Assembly: GCA_031268385.1 (NCBI GenBank)
Contig: JAIRXH010000043.1
Location: 1-35,406, forward strand
Direction of reading: 5' to 3'
DNA: 35,406 nt
DNA from: Treponema sp.
Lineage (GTDB): Bacteria; Spirochaetota; Spirochaetia; Treponematales; Breznakiellaceae
Below are positions 23,743 through 32,455 of the stretch, piece after piece. The notes under the pieces are model-generated. The model did no database searches and was not told the origin of the DNA. It saw nothing but the letters and a program-made list of their open reading frames with translations. Position numbers and translations under genes: made by a program. The number at the start of each line of letters is the position of its first letter. The first letter of the stretch is position 1.

Positions 23743-25173
23743 TCAATCCGCGTAACAGGCAGCGCCGCCGGCTTCAATGGGGAAAAACGGATCGGTTTCA
23801 TTTCTTCCCGTTTCCCGGTACTTTCCCGGACTTACGCCCGTATAGTGCTTGAATATTTTTGAAAACCAGCTTTGATCCTCAAAACCGCATTCGTCGGCCG
23901 TTTCGTTCAGGGTCTTGTCCGTTTCGGCGAGCATGGCCGCGGCTTTTTCGATGCGCATACGGTTAAGATAATTGGAAAGGCTTTCTCCCATTTCTTCCTT
24001 GAAAATGGTGCTGAAATACGGGGCCGAAAGTCCGGACGCTTCGGCGATTTCCCTGAGGCTGATTTTGCGGGTGTAGTTTTCCCAGATGAACCGCTCGGCC
24101 TTGCGCAGGGCCGATGAGTGGCGTATTCCCTGAAAACAGAAAACATTTCCCGCCATGCGCTCTATGATCGTTCTGAGGTTAAGGGCAAGTTCTTCCGCGG
24201 TTTTTGAATCTTCAATCCATTTGATGTACCTGCCGTTCGCCTCCAGTATTTCCTGGTCGGCGGCCCTTTTCGGATTTGCCCGTGAAAGGAACACCACCAT
24301 TTCTATGGCCCACAGCCGTAGCGTTTCCATGCTGCCGGACGCGAAGAAGCTCCTGAATATTTCGTTGAGGATTTTCATGGCCGGTTTTCTGTCTCCCCGC
24401 CGCAGGCTGGCAAGCAGCAGCCGTTCCCTGTCCAGAAAGCGTCCCCTGCCCGAATTTCCGGGAAGGGACCGTTTTTTGGCGGGGCTTACGCCGGCCTCTT
24501 TTTCGCCAGGCAGATCCGGTTCCGGCGCGGTTCCGCCCTGGCACAGCGTATCCTCGAAGGTTTTCCCCGGTATCTTTTTCGCGCATATCTGGAGCAGCCG
24601 GGCCTGTGCCCTGATCTCGTCAAGGGTTTTTTCCGGTACTTTGACAAGGTATTTCCGTATCCCGTTTTCGGAGACATTTCCATGGCAGACCCGGTAAATA
24701 TTTTCTACCGCCTTCTTCCGTTCAACGCCGAGGACACGTCCCGCGACAAGGCTTCCTGCAAAACGTCCGCCTGAATGAATGGGACTTGTCCAGTAGACAA
24801 AGCCCATTTTGCATCTGTAAATGCAGGACCCGCCTGTACGCTTGATACCGGCCGTTTCTTCCGGGGACATGCAGGCGCAGGGAGGTATGTCCGCATCCCC
24901 TTCCTTTTCCCTGTCAGGGCGGTAATGTTTGTGACAACGTTTATAGAGGGGACAGAAGAAGGCGCTGCCGCAGTCTTCGCCGTCCAGAGCGCGGCCTTCG
25001 GGATCCAGAATGGATACAACGCTGCCTGTGGCCTGTTCATAGGATTTAAGGATCTTCTCCGCTTTTTGGAGCAGGGGGCCAATTTCCCTCCTGTTAATGA
25101 TGGTGCCGGGGGCCGCCGTCTGCCTGTCCCCGTTTTCCGCCGTTCCGGCGTTTATTTTGTTATATATTTGCAT
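23743..25173 (-). CDS. PocR-domain AraC-family transcriptional regulator (upstream copy)
   Basis: 476 residues, ATG with GGAG eight bases upstream. The PocR-like sensor is Cys-rich: FFCPLYKRCHKHY, PPCACMSPEET, GSCIYRCKMGFVYWTSPI and GGRFAGSLVAGR. The cysteine spacing might allow metal or redox sensing (inference). The middle region has a basic patch (SPAKKRSLPG). The AraC HTH pair at about 365-465 (LSAPYFSTIFKEEMGE, CGFEDQSWFSKIFKHYTG) is nearly identical to that of the downstream gene, including a 35-base identical stretch, whereas the sensors have diverged. This is a tandem duplication with a probably shared operator. It is transcribed first, divergently from the FliG-like gene. Confidence 0.9.
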   Translation of the reverse strand: MQIYNKINAGTAENGDRQTAAPGTIINRREIGPLLQKAEKILKSYEQATGSVVSILDPEGRALDGEDCGSAFFCPLYKRCHKHYRPDREKEGDADIPPCACMSPEETAGIKRTGGSCIYRCKMGFVYWTSPIHSGGRFAGSLVAGRVLGVERKKAVENIYRVCHGNVSENGIRKYLVKVPEKTLDEIRAQARLLQICAKKIPGKTFEDTLCQGGTAPEPDLPGEKEAGVSPAKKRSLPGNSGRGRFLDRERLLLASLRRGDRKPAMKILNEIFRSFFASGSMETLRLWAIEMVVFLSRANPKRAADQEILEANGRYIKWIEDSKTAEELALNLRTIIERMAGNVFCFQGIRHSSALRKAERFIWENYTRKISLREIAEASGLSAPYFSTIFKEEMGESLSNYLNRMRIEKAAAMLAETDKTLNETADECGFEDQSWFSKIFKHYTGVSPGKYRETGRNETDPFFPIEAGGAACYAD

Positions 25174-25286
25174 AATTCGTTCTCCAGTTTATAATATAAG
25201 AATCAAAAATGAACATAATACACCCTTTCGGTTAAAAAAGAATTTTTCGCGTGGACTGTTTGTACGGAATACGGTATCATGAGGAT
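25174..25286. promoter_or_regulatory. AT-rich divergent promoter region
   Basis: The gap between the PocR-AraC gene (minus) and the FliG-like gene (plus) is markedly AT-rich for this genome (TATATTATAAAC on the minus strand). It must contain both promoters and probably the regulators' own operator. Possible weak boxes for the plus-strand gene are TGGACT and TATCAT with a 17-base gap. I cannot define boxes confidently. Confidence 0.4.
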
Positions 25287-26135
25287 ATGAAAGGGGCGGA
25301 AAATCATGCCGGAAAGGCCGCCGGCGCGGCGGGAACCCTGGGCGGGTTCATCAAGGAAGGACAGGCCCGGAGGCTTTTCTACGCGGCTTTTGGGCCCGAA
25401 AAAGGCGAGGAATTTATCAGCAGGGCCGCGCCCGCCCCCCGGGAAAACCCCTTTGGTTTCCTTGATGATTTTTCCTCCGGGCAGGTTGCCCTCCTGCTGC
25501 GTGAAGAAACCCCGGCCGCCGCCGCGTTGATCCTTTCCCGTCTTTCTTCAAAACTGTCCGCCGCGGTGCTGGCCCAAATTCCGGCCGGGCGAAAATCCGG
25601 CATAGTCCGCCGCATAGCCCGGCAGGGGCAGGTTTCCTCCGATGTGCTGGAACGCGCCGCGTCGGCCCTCAGGGAAAAGGCCAGGGGAATAAGCGGGGGA
25701 GGGGAAGGCGTCCGCGTTGACGGCATGAAGACCCTCGCGGCGATACTCAAAAACGGCGACTGTTCTTTCAGCGGCCGCATAGTGGACGAGCTTGAAGAAG
25801 AAGATCCCGGACTGGGCCGGGACATCAAGGAAAGGCTTTACACGCTGGAGGACGTGCTTGGCGCGGCCGGACGGCCCCTCGAGGAAAAGCTCGGGACCAT
25901 GACGGAAAGGGAAATCGCCCTTCTCCTCCGGGGCGCTTCTTCCCTCTTTGCCGAAAAGGTGTACTCCTGCGTTTCCCGCCGCCGAAAGGCCCTTATTGAG
26001 GAAGAAAGCGGGCACTTTGACGCGGCGGCGAAAAAGGAAACCGGAAGGGCGGTGCGGGACTTCCTTGACTGGTTCAGGCGGCAGCGTGAGGAAGGCCGCA
26101 TTCTGATGCTGGACGGCAAGGACGCGCCTCAATGA
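25287..26135 (+). CDS. FliG-like protein lacking the FliG_N domain
   Basis: 282 residues from ATG 25287 with GAGGA just upstream. It aligns with the middle and C-terminal domains of the flagellar motor switch protein FliG: PFGFLDD, then VALLLREETPAAAALILSRL (EETP where FliG has EHPQ), VRRIARQGQVSSDVLERA, LEEEDPGLGRDIKERLYTLEDV, REIALLLRGASSLFAEKVY and VRDFLDWFRRQREEGRILML. Only about 47 residues precede the FliG_M start, so the N-terminal domain that anchors FliG to FliF is missing. FliG is usually about 330-350 residues. It is unlikely to be the main rotor FliG; spirochaetes have FliG paralogues, and a modified or regulatory role is possible. The charged C-terminal torque helix is still arginine/glutamate-rich. 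Its TGA overlaps the ATG of the M16C protease. Confidence 0.8.
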   Translation: MKGAENHAGKAAGAAGTLGGFIKEGQARRLFYAAFGPEKGEEFISRAAPAPRENPFGFLDDFSSGQVALLLREETPAAAALILSRLSSKLSAAVLAQIPAGRKSGIVRRIARQGQVSSDVLERAASALREKARGISGGGEGVRVDGMKTLAAILKNGDCSFSGRIVDELEEEDPGLGRDIKERLYTLEDVLGAAGRPLEEKLGTMTEREIALLLRGASSLFAEKVYSCVSRRRKALIEEESGHFDAAAKKETGRAVRDFLDWFRRQREEGRILMLDGKDAPQ

Positions 26136-29100
26136 AAAGGGAAACGGGGGATCCTTCCCGCCGGCCTCCCCCGCCCGCGAAGGGCGGCGTGCTTGCGGGC
26201 GGTTTTGAAATTCTTGACGTGCGGGAACTTCCCGAATTGAAGGCGGAGGGAATCTGGGCCCGCCATCAAAAAACAGGGGCGGAAGTTTTCCATGTGTACA
26301 ACGATGATCCTGAAAACCTTTTTTCCTTTGCCTTTGCCACCGCCCCCGAGGACAATACCGGCGCCGCCCATATTCTGGAACATTCTGTGCTCTGCGGCTC
26401 CGAGCGTTATCCGCTGAAGGACGCCTTTCTTGTGCTTGCCCAGGGGAGCCTTCAGACTTTCCTTAACGCGTGGACCTTTCCCGACAGGACGGTGTACCCC
26501 GCGAGTTCCGTCAACGAACGCGATTACTTCAACCTTATGGCCGTGTACGGCGACGCTGTTTTCAGGCCGCTTCTTTCCGAATTTACTTTCATGCAGGAAG
26601 GCTGGCGTTTCCTCCCGCCTGAACCCCAGGCCGCGCCGGGAACGGGCCTTTCGGTAACAGGCGTGGTTTACAACGAGATGAAGGGGGCCTACTCGTCGCT
26701 TGACGCCTACGCGGGTCTCTGGTCCGTCAAGGCGGTTCTTCCGTCCACTCCCTATGCCTTTGAATCGGGCGGAGATCCGGCGGCCATACCCGGCCTTTCC
26801 TGGGAAGGACTGCGGGCCTTTCACCGGAGCCGTTATTCCCCCGCAAACTGCCGTATATTTCTGGCGGGAAACATCCCCACGGAACAACAGCTTGATTTCC
26901 TTGACAGCCGTTTCTTTTCGTCGTTTTCACCGGCCGGAAATGACGAATCCGGAAATGATGAATCCGCACATGAAAAAAGCGGAACGGCGTTTTTCCCCAA
27001 AACGGAAAGGTGGAAGGCGCCCCGCGAATTCCGCGTTCCCTGTCCTTCGGGCGCGGAGGAAAAGGCGACGATCTTTCTTTCATGGCTCTGCGGCGATGTA
27101 ACGGATCCTGTCGAAACCCTGTCTTTGGGAACGCTTGCCGAGATACTCCTTGGCCACGACGGTTCTCCCCTTGTCCGTGCGCTCATCGAGTCGGGACTGG
27201 GGGAGGATCTTTCCCCTGTTTCCGGTTTTGAAAGTGAAATACGGGAAACCGTGTTTGTGACCGGCCTTCGCGGCTGCGCCGGACGGGAAAACATACGCGG
27301 TGAACTGGCGGATCTTGTTCTGGGTGAACTTGAACGGCTGGTCAACGAGGGTATTCCCAAAGAGGAAATAGAGGCGGCCATTCTTTCAATGGAATTTTCC
27401 CATCGTGAAATCAAGCGGGGAGGCGGGCCTTATTCTCTGGTCTGGATGCGCTGTTCCCTGAGGGGCTGGATGTACGGCAGGGCGCCCTGGGAAAGCCTGC
27501 TTTTTATTCCCCCTTTTGAGGAAATGAAGCGCCGCCTGGCCCTGGACGGCCGGTATTTTGAAAGCCTCATCAAGACGTACCTCCTTGACAATCCGCACCG
27601 GGCGCTTGTGTCCATAGAACCCCAGGCGGACTATCTTGAGAAGGAAGAAAAGAGGCTGGCCGGCCTGCTTGCCGAACGGGAAAGATCCCTTGGCCAGGAG
27701 GAAAGGCGTCTCATAGGGGAAAAAGCCGCCGCCCTGGAAAAGGCGCAGGGCGAAGGGGACAGCCCCGAAGCGCTTGCGGCCATTCCCCATCTTTCACGCG
27801 GGGATCTTTCCCCCGCAATCGACGTCATTCCCCGCGCCTTCCGCGACGCGGGGGGCGTTCCCCTTGCCGTCCACGAGCTTTTTACCAACGGCATTGTGTA
27901 TGTGGACGCCGCCTTTCCCGTGGACATTTTTTCGCCCGAAGAGTATCCCTGGCTTTCCTTTTTTTCCAGAGCCGTTGTTTCCATGGGCCTTGAGGGAATG
28001 GATTACGGTGAAGTGTCCGGCCTTCTCGCGCGGAACTCGGGCGGCTTTTATTCCATACTGCACACCGGTTCCGCCGTTTTGACGGCGGAGAACGCCGGCG
28101 TTCCGGGCCGTGACTGGATCATCTTCAGGCTCAAGGCGCTTGATGAAAAAGTGGAGGCGTCGCTGGATCTGGCCCTGCGCCTTATTACCGGGGCCGATTT
28201 TTCCGATGAACGCCGTGTCCGGGATCTCGTTCTTGAAATGAAGAACGAGGTTGACGCGGGCTTCGCCTCTTCGGGACACACCTACGCGTCTTCCCGTTCG
28301 GGCTGTTTCTTTTCGCGTTCCCGCGCGGTGGAAGAGATCTGGGGCGGCCTTTATCAGCTTGATTTTGCCCACACACTGGCCGAAATGGATACGGCGGAAA
28401 TTGCGCGAAAGCTCTTTTCAATACGGGATGCCATCGCGGGCGCCGCCGGCCTTATAGTTAACCTTACAGGAGAAGCGGAGGCGCTCGAAAAAACCGCCTC
28501 TTTTCTTGCCCGTGATTTTGGCCGCTTTGGACCGCCGCGTCCTTCCGCCTTTTCACCGGTCGAAGGCGGGCCTTTTTTCGCGCTTCTTGAGGCGCCGCCG
28601 GAGAGGGACGTTCCCCTTGTGTTTGCCTCTCCGTCCCTCCAGGTGGGTTTCGCGGCGCTCTCCCTTCCCGCTTCCCCCTGGGATACGCCGCTTCAGGCCG
28701 CGGAAATTGTCCTTGCCCACGAGCTTTCCACCGGCGCGCTCTGGGAATCGGTGCGCATGAAAGGCGGCGCTTACGGCGCGTTTGCCCAGAGCGACAGCCT
28801 TGAAGGGGTCTTTTCCCTTTCAAGCTACCGCGATCCCAATCCCGCCGCGTCCCTTAAAGCCTTTGTCTCGGCGTTGAAAAATACCGGCTCGGCGGAAACC
28901 GAAGACGATCTTGTCAAGGCGATTATAGGCTGTTACGCCAGGGAAAGCCGTCCCCGTACTCCCGGTGAAAAGGGTTTTCTGGATTTTCTCCGTTTCCTCT
29001 ACGGAATAGACGACGGCGCGCGGAGACGGCGGCTGGAACGGCTCATCTCTCTTTCGGCGGAGGACTTTGCCGGGGCCCGGCGGAACCTCGCCGCCGCCGC

Positions 29101-29191
29101 CGCGTCCTTTCCTGTTATCTTGGCCGGAACAAAAACCGCGGAAAAAGCGGCCGCCAAATTCGGGGCGGCGTTAAGGGAACTGCCGGTATAA
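26132..29191 (+). CDS. M16C zinc metalloprotease (presequence protease/Cym1 family)
   Basis: 1019 residues, the usual length of PreP/Cym1. The inverted zinc motif is HILEH (H80, E83, H84) in AAHILEHSVLCGSERYPLKD. It is followed by FLNAWTFPDRTVYPASS and by NEMKGAYSS, which holds the distal glutamate ligand region. The two M16 halves are joined by a helical hinge rich in Lys/Glu (about residues 500-545). No signal peptide, so cytoplasmic. The family degrades short unstructured peptides in a closed chamber. Residues about 270-285 contain a small repeat (NDESGNDESAHEKSG), likely an unstructured insertion. It is translationally coupled (ATGA) to the FliG-like gene, an unexplained pairing. Confidence 0.93.
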   Translation: MKRETGDPSRRPPPPAKGGVLAGGFEILDVRELPELKAEGIWARHQKTGAEVFHVYNDDPENLFSFAFATAPEDNTGAAHILEHSVLCGSERYPLKDAFLVLAQGSLQTFLNAWTFPDRTVYPASSVNERDYFNLMAVYGDAVFRPLLSEFTFMQEGWRFLPPEPQAAPGTGLSVTGVVYNEMKGAYSSLDAYAGLWSVKAVLPSTPYAFESGGDPAAIPGLSWEGLRAFHRSRYSPANCRIFLAGNIPTEQQLDFLDSRFFSSFSPAGNDESGNDESAHEKSGTAFFPKTERWKAPREFRVPCPSGAEEKATIFLSWLCGDVTDPVETLSLGTLAEILLGHDGSPLVRALIESGLGEDLSPVSGFESEIRETVFVTGLRGCAGRENIRGELADLVLGELERLVNEGIPKEEIEAAILSMEFSHREIKRGGGPYSLVWMRCSLRGWMYGRAPWESLLFIPPFEEMKRRLALDGRYFESLIKTYLLDNPHRALVSIEPQADYLEKEEKRLAGLLAERERSLGQEERRLIGEKAAALEKAQGEGDSPEALAAIPHLSRGDLSPAIDVIPRAFRDAGGVPLAVHELFTNGIVYVDAAFPVDIFSPEEYPWLSFFSRAVVSMGLEGMDYGEVSGLLARNSGGFYSILHTGSAVLTAENAGVPGRDWIIFRLKALDEKVEASLDLALRLITGADFSDERRVRDLVLEMKNEVDAGFASSGHTYASSRSGCFFSRSRAVEEIWGGLYQLDFAHTLAEMDTAEIARKLFSIRDAIAGAAGLIVNLTGEAEALEKTASFLARDFGRFGPPRPSAFSPVEGGPFFALLEAPPERDVPLVFASPSLQVGFAALSLPASPWDTPLQAAEIVLAHELSTGALWESVRMKGGAYGAFAQSDSLEGVFSLSSYRDPNPAASLKAFVSALKNTGSAETEDDLVKAIIGCYARESRPRTPGEKGFLDFLRFLYGIDDGARRRRLERLISLSAEDFAGARRNLAAAAASFPVILAGTKTAEKAAAKFGAALRELPV

Positions 29192-29241
29192 GGCGGCATG
29201 CCAGGTCCGGTTTAATACCCTGCGGCTTGCCGCGTAAAGGC

Positions 29242-29499
29242 TCATTTTCTTGGGGCCCTTGTTTCCTCTTCCTTCCGCCTGATTGCCTCGTGTTCCTTTG
29301 TGACTTCCCGTACAAGTTTCCGTATTTTCCACTCCATGTTGTTAACGGTTGAAGACGCGAAGGCTATTGTTTCGCCCGCTATCCCCGCCTCTCCCGCGGC
29401 CTTCTTTACCGCCTTCACAATTTCAAAAAGCGCCTCTCCGCTGAAGCCGTGCAGAAACACGACAGGATTTTGTTGCGGCCGATTGTCTGAGGTTTCCAT
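29242..29499 (-). CDS. DUF3783-family small protein
   Basis: 85 residues from ATG 29499, chosen because GGAGG lies five bases upstream; earlier in-frame ATGs lack an SD. The sequence PVVFLHGFSGEALFEIVKAVKKA, then ETIAFASSTVNNMEWKI and LVREVTKEHEAIRRKE, fits the DUF3783 pattern (hydrophobic strand, GFS, helix, T..N..W, then EH helix). The function is unknown. The C-terminus is highly charged (KEEETRAPRK). It is a stand-alone gene between the convergent protease and the divergent comM-like gene. Confidence 0.75.
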   Translation of the reverse strand: METSDNRPQQNPVVFLHGFSGEALFEIVKAVKKAAGEAGIAGETIAFASSTVNNMEWKIRKLVREVTKEHEAIRRKEEETRAPRK

Positions 29500-29708
29500 G
29501 TTTTCCTCCATGAGATCTGATGTACAAAGGAAACCCGCAAAAGCCCCCGAAGGTAACGGCCACATTGTTTTCCTCTCAAGCCCGGGTCTTTTGCGGGCGG
29601 AATGCCGAAAAAACGCCGTTTCATTGAAGCGCCGCGCATGTACGTTCCCTATATATACGGAAGACTTCCGGTTCGCGGACCGCGGGAACGCGGTTCAAGG
29701 GGCAAGGC
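29500..29708. other. Divergent region between DUF3783 and comM-like genes
   Basis: CCCGCAAAAG (29534-29543) is perfectly inverted at 29588-29597, 44 bases away. It could be a pair of operator half-sites or a long-loop hairpin. A TATATA sequence lies near 29653, but no -35 box is at good spacing. No coding potential seen. Confidence 0.4.
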
Positions 29709-31379
29709 ATGTTTGTAATGGCGTACGCGCCCTTTGGGGCGGACGGGATCATTATCCGCGTTGAGGCGGATATACGGCGGGGGATTCCAGGGATAGACAT
29801 TTCCGGCCTTGCCGAAGGGGCGGTGCGGGAGGCCCGCGAGCGGGTTCAGGCGGGTTTCCGCAATTCGGGGTATGTTTTTCCCCCTCACAGGGTGCTTATC
29901 AACCTGGCTCCCGCCGGTGTGCGGAAGGACGGCGCGTCCCTTGATCTTCCCATTGCCCTTTCGGTGATTGCGGCGGAACTTGCCCCGTCGCCCGATAATC
30001 TTCTGGTAATGGGAGAACTGGAACTTTCTGGCCGGGTAAGGCCTGTCCGGGGCGTTCTCGCGGCGGTGGCGGCGGGCCTCCGCGAGGGCATACGGGACTT
30101 CATTGTTCCCGCCGGCAATGCCCGTGAGGCGGCCATTCTCGCGGGGTCCGTTCCCGGAGGAAACGGCGGAGGCGCCCATGTTGCCGCGGTCTCCAGCCTC
30201 GCCGAAGCGGTCCACGTACTTGTTGTACGGGAAAAATCCGGTCTGCTTCCCCCCGTTCTCCCGGACGCCGATCCTGGTGTTTTCGCCGCGCGTGTTTCCC
30301 GGAACGGCGATCCCCCGGGCGGCGCGGAAGGCGATCCTCTTCCTCTTGTTTCGGAGGATTTTTCCGCCGTCCGCGGGCAGGCCAGATACAGGCGGGCCCT
30401 GGAAATAGCCGCCGCCGGGGGTCACAACCTCTTTGTGTTTGGGCCGCCGGGAGCGGGAAAGACCATGCTTGCAAGGAGCGTACCCTCTATCATGGCTCCC
30501 CTGACGCCGGCCGAGGCGGTCGAGGTAACCCGGCTGCACAGTCTTGCCGGCCGTACCATACACGGCGGGGAGGGGGATTTTGACGCCGGTTCAGGCGGCC
30601 TCATGAATTTTCCGCCATTCCGCGCTCCTCATCATTCGGCCAGCGCCGAGGGCATACTTGGAGGGGGAAAACTGGTGCGTCCCGGTGAAATAAGCCTTGC
30701 CCATTATGGATTGCTCTTTCTTGACGAGGCGCCCCTGTTCCGCGCCAATGTACTGGAGGCGCTGCGGGAGCCTCTGGAAGATCAGGTCATTACCATTTCG
30801 CGGGCGGACGGCCCGGTGCGGCTTCCCGCCGGGTTTCAGCTGCTTCTGGCGGCCAATTCCTGCCCCTGCGGCCGGCTGGGCCTTCCCGCCGCGGACGGCG
30901 CTTCCGGCGCGGCCTGTCTCTGCGGTTCCGAGGAAATACGGCGGTACTGGCGGAAATTCGGGGCCGCCCTTCTTGACAGGATAGAACTCAGGGTTCCCGT
31001 TCTTCCCCCCGGCGGCAAGGAGATGTGCGGCGGCGGGAACGGGGAAACAAGCGCGGAAATAGCCGTCAGAGTGCGAAAGGCGGTTGAGGTACAGCGTGAA
31101 CGTCTTGCGAAACGGGGATACAGGCGCAACGCCCGTATCCCGGCAGGCCTTGTTGACCTCGTATGTCCGCTTACGGACAGGGCCGCCGCGGCTTTCAGGA
31201 AAGCGGCGGCGGCCCTGGGTTTTTCCGGCCGGGCCTGTCACGGCGTACTCAGGACGGCCCGCACCATAGCCGATCTTGACGAAAAGGAGGTCATCGACAC
31301 GGTTCATGTTCTTGAAGCGGTGCAGCACCGCCGTTACGGGGAAGATCCCCGCGACTGCTGTTTGGCCGGGGCCGGATAA
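29709..31379 (+). CDS. ComM/YifB-family AAA+ ATPase (Mg-chelatase-like)
   Basis: 556 residues. The N-terminal Lon-type S5-fold region (RRGIPGIDISGLAEGAVREARERV, INLAPAGVRKDGASLDLPIAL) precedes the AAA+ core. That core has Walker A GPPGAGKT (245-252), Walker B LLFLDEAP and the sensor region LLLAANSCPCGRLG. A CxCG-type cysteine cluster follows (SCPCG...ACLCGS), and the C-terminal Mg_chelatase_C helix bundle contains GFSGRACHGVLRTARTIADL. In naturally transformable bacteria ComM is a hexameric helicase promoting branch migration during integration of foreign DNA; in others its role is unclear. The ATG at 29709 is preceded by AAGGGGC and gives the usual N-terminus (VMAYAPFGADG). Confidence 0.92.
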   Translation: MFVMAYAPFGADGIIIRVEADIRRGIPGIDISGLAEGAVREARERVQAGFRNSGYVFPPHRVLINLAPAGVRKDGASLDLPIALSVIAAELAPSPDNLLVMGELELSGRVRPVRGVLAAVAAGLREGIRDFIVPAGNAREAAILAGSVPGGNGGGAHVAAVSSLAEAVHVLVVREKSGLLPPVLPDADPGVFAARVSRNGDPPGGAEGDPLPLVSEDFSAVRGQARYRRALEIAAAGGHNLFVFGPPGAGKTMLARSVPSIMAPLTPAEAVEVTRLHSLAGRTIHGGEGDFDAGSGGLMNFPPFRAPHHSASAEGILGGGKLVRPGEISLAHYGLLFLDEAPLFRANVLEALREPLEDQVITISRADGPVRLPAGFQLLLAANSCPCGRLGLPAADGASGAACLCGSEEIRRYWRKFGAALLDRIELRVPVLPPGGKEMCGGGNGETSAEIAVRVRKAVEVQRERLAKRGYRRNARIPAGLVDLVCPLTDRAAAAFRKAAAALGFSGRACHGVLRTARTIADLDEKEVIDTVHVLEAVQHRRYGEDPRDCCLAGAG

Positions 31380-31381
31380 GG

Positions 31382-31410
31382 GCCTCTTTTGCGCTCCGCC
31401 GTGCAGAGGC
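31382..31410. terminator. Weak convergent hairpin between comM-like and PHP genes
   Basis: GCCTCT (31382-31387) pairs with AGAGGC (31405-31410) around a 17-base loop, filling the 31-bp gap of the convergent pair. The T-run is inside the loop side only, so activity as a terminator is uncertain. Confidence 0.35.
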
Positions 31411-32268
31411 TCACTGGTTCCGGTCGCAAAGTTCCGGTATCGCCTCAAGCACAGCGTCGTCTATTTTCCGGCCGCCCGACGTATGGCCCAGTTTCCGGTC
31501 CGGCCGGGCGGAACCGTGGAAATCGCTTCCCGCGGTGACGCGGAGATCGAGGGACGCCGCCAGCGCCTCAAGGCGCGCGCAGGAGCGGACCTTCGCGGAA
31601 GGATGCCATGCCTCAATACCCGCGAGCCCCCGTTCCTTAAGGTCCCTGATAAAGTCCGGAAGCCGGCCCCAGGCGATGTACAGCGACATGGGATGGGCAA
31701 GAACGGGAATGCCCCCCGATTCCCGGATCAGCGCCGACGCCTGGTCAAATTCCAGACCGGCCTTGGGAACATAGAAGGGCTTTCCCCGGCCCAGATACCG
31801 GGCAAAGGCCTGTTCCCGGTTCCCGACGACGCGGCGGTTTACAAGAAAGGCGGCAAAATGGGGCCGTCCCACCGAATAACCCCCCGAAAGGGCCCTGAGT
31901 TCACCGTAATCCGCCTCTATGCCCGATTCCCGCATCCTGTCAAGAATTTCCAGATTCCGTTCTTCCCGAAGGCGGGCCAGGGATTCAAGAGCCGCCAGAA
32001 ATCCGGGACTGGGCCTTTCCATTCCCAGCCCCAGAAGGTGAAATTCCCCCTGCTGCCTGGCGCCGTTTTCCGTAATTTCTATTTCGATTCCCGGAATAAA
32101 ACGAATTCCCCGTATCGCCGCTTCGTTTCTTGCACATTCGAGCCCCTTGATGGTATCATGATCCGTCAGGGCGAGGGCGCCGATTCCCTGAAGGGCCGCC
32201 GTCCGTACCAGTTCCCGGGGGCTGAGGTCCCCGTCGGAGGCGTCCGAGTGGGTGTGAAGATCAATCAT
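31411..32268 (-). CDS. PHP-domain phosphoesterase (TrpH/YciV, RNase AM-like)
   Basis: 285 residues. All PHP metal motifs are visible: DLHTHSDASDG (3-13), LTDHDT (34-39), PGIEIEI, the histidine in GRPHFAAFL, LAHPMSLY, and GSDFHG near the C-terminus. Relatives hydrolyse 3',5'-nucleoside bisphosphates (pAp) and trim 5' ends of structured RNA. The genome-neighbour exoribonuclease is far away, so there is no operon evidence. It lies alone between a convergent comM-like gene and a divergent amidohydrolase. Confidence 0.9.
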   Translation of the reverse strand: MIDLHTHSDASDGDLSPRELVRTAALQGIGALALTDHDTIKGLECARNEAAIRGIRFIPGIEIEITENGARQQGEFHLLGLGMERPSPGFLAALESLARLREERNLEILDRMRESGIEADYGELRALSGGYSVGRPHFAAFLVNRRVVGNREQAFARYLGRGKPFYVPKAGLEFDQASALIRESGGIPVLAHPMSLYIAWGRLPDFIRDLKERGLAGIEAWHPSAKVRSCARLEALAASLDLRVTAGSDFHGSARPDRKLGHTSGGRKIDDAVLEAIPELCDRNQ

Positions 32269-32396
32269 GTGTCATGATTGTACCACATGATAAATAAAGA
32301 GTGTGTTTTCCGGTAAAGTTTTGGGGGTATTTTGCCGAAGTGGGGTCAGAAAAAAGATGAATTCTGCCGATAATAGCGGGATGGAGTTTGTGATCG

Positions 32397-32425
32397 TTGA
32401 CGCAGCCGGTTGTCGGTCATAGAAT
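32397..32425 (+). promoter_or_regulatory. Promoter of the amidohydrolase-cNMP operon
   Basis: TTGACG (32397-32402) and TAGAAT (32420-32425) are separated by exactly 17 bases, about 30 bases before the GTG start at 32456. This is the second-best promoter match in the window. The rest of the gap (32269-32396) is AT-rich and shows no gene. Confidence 0.75.
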
Positions 32426-32455
32426 GAAAGAATATGGTAAAAGGACGGTTTCCAG

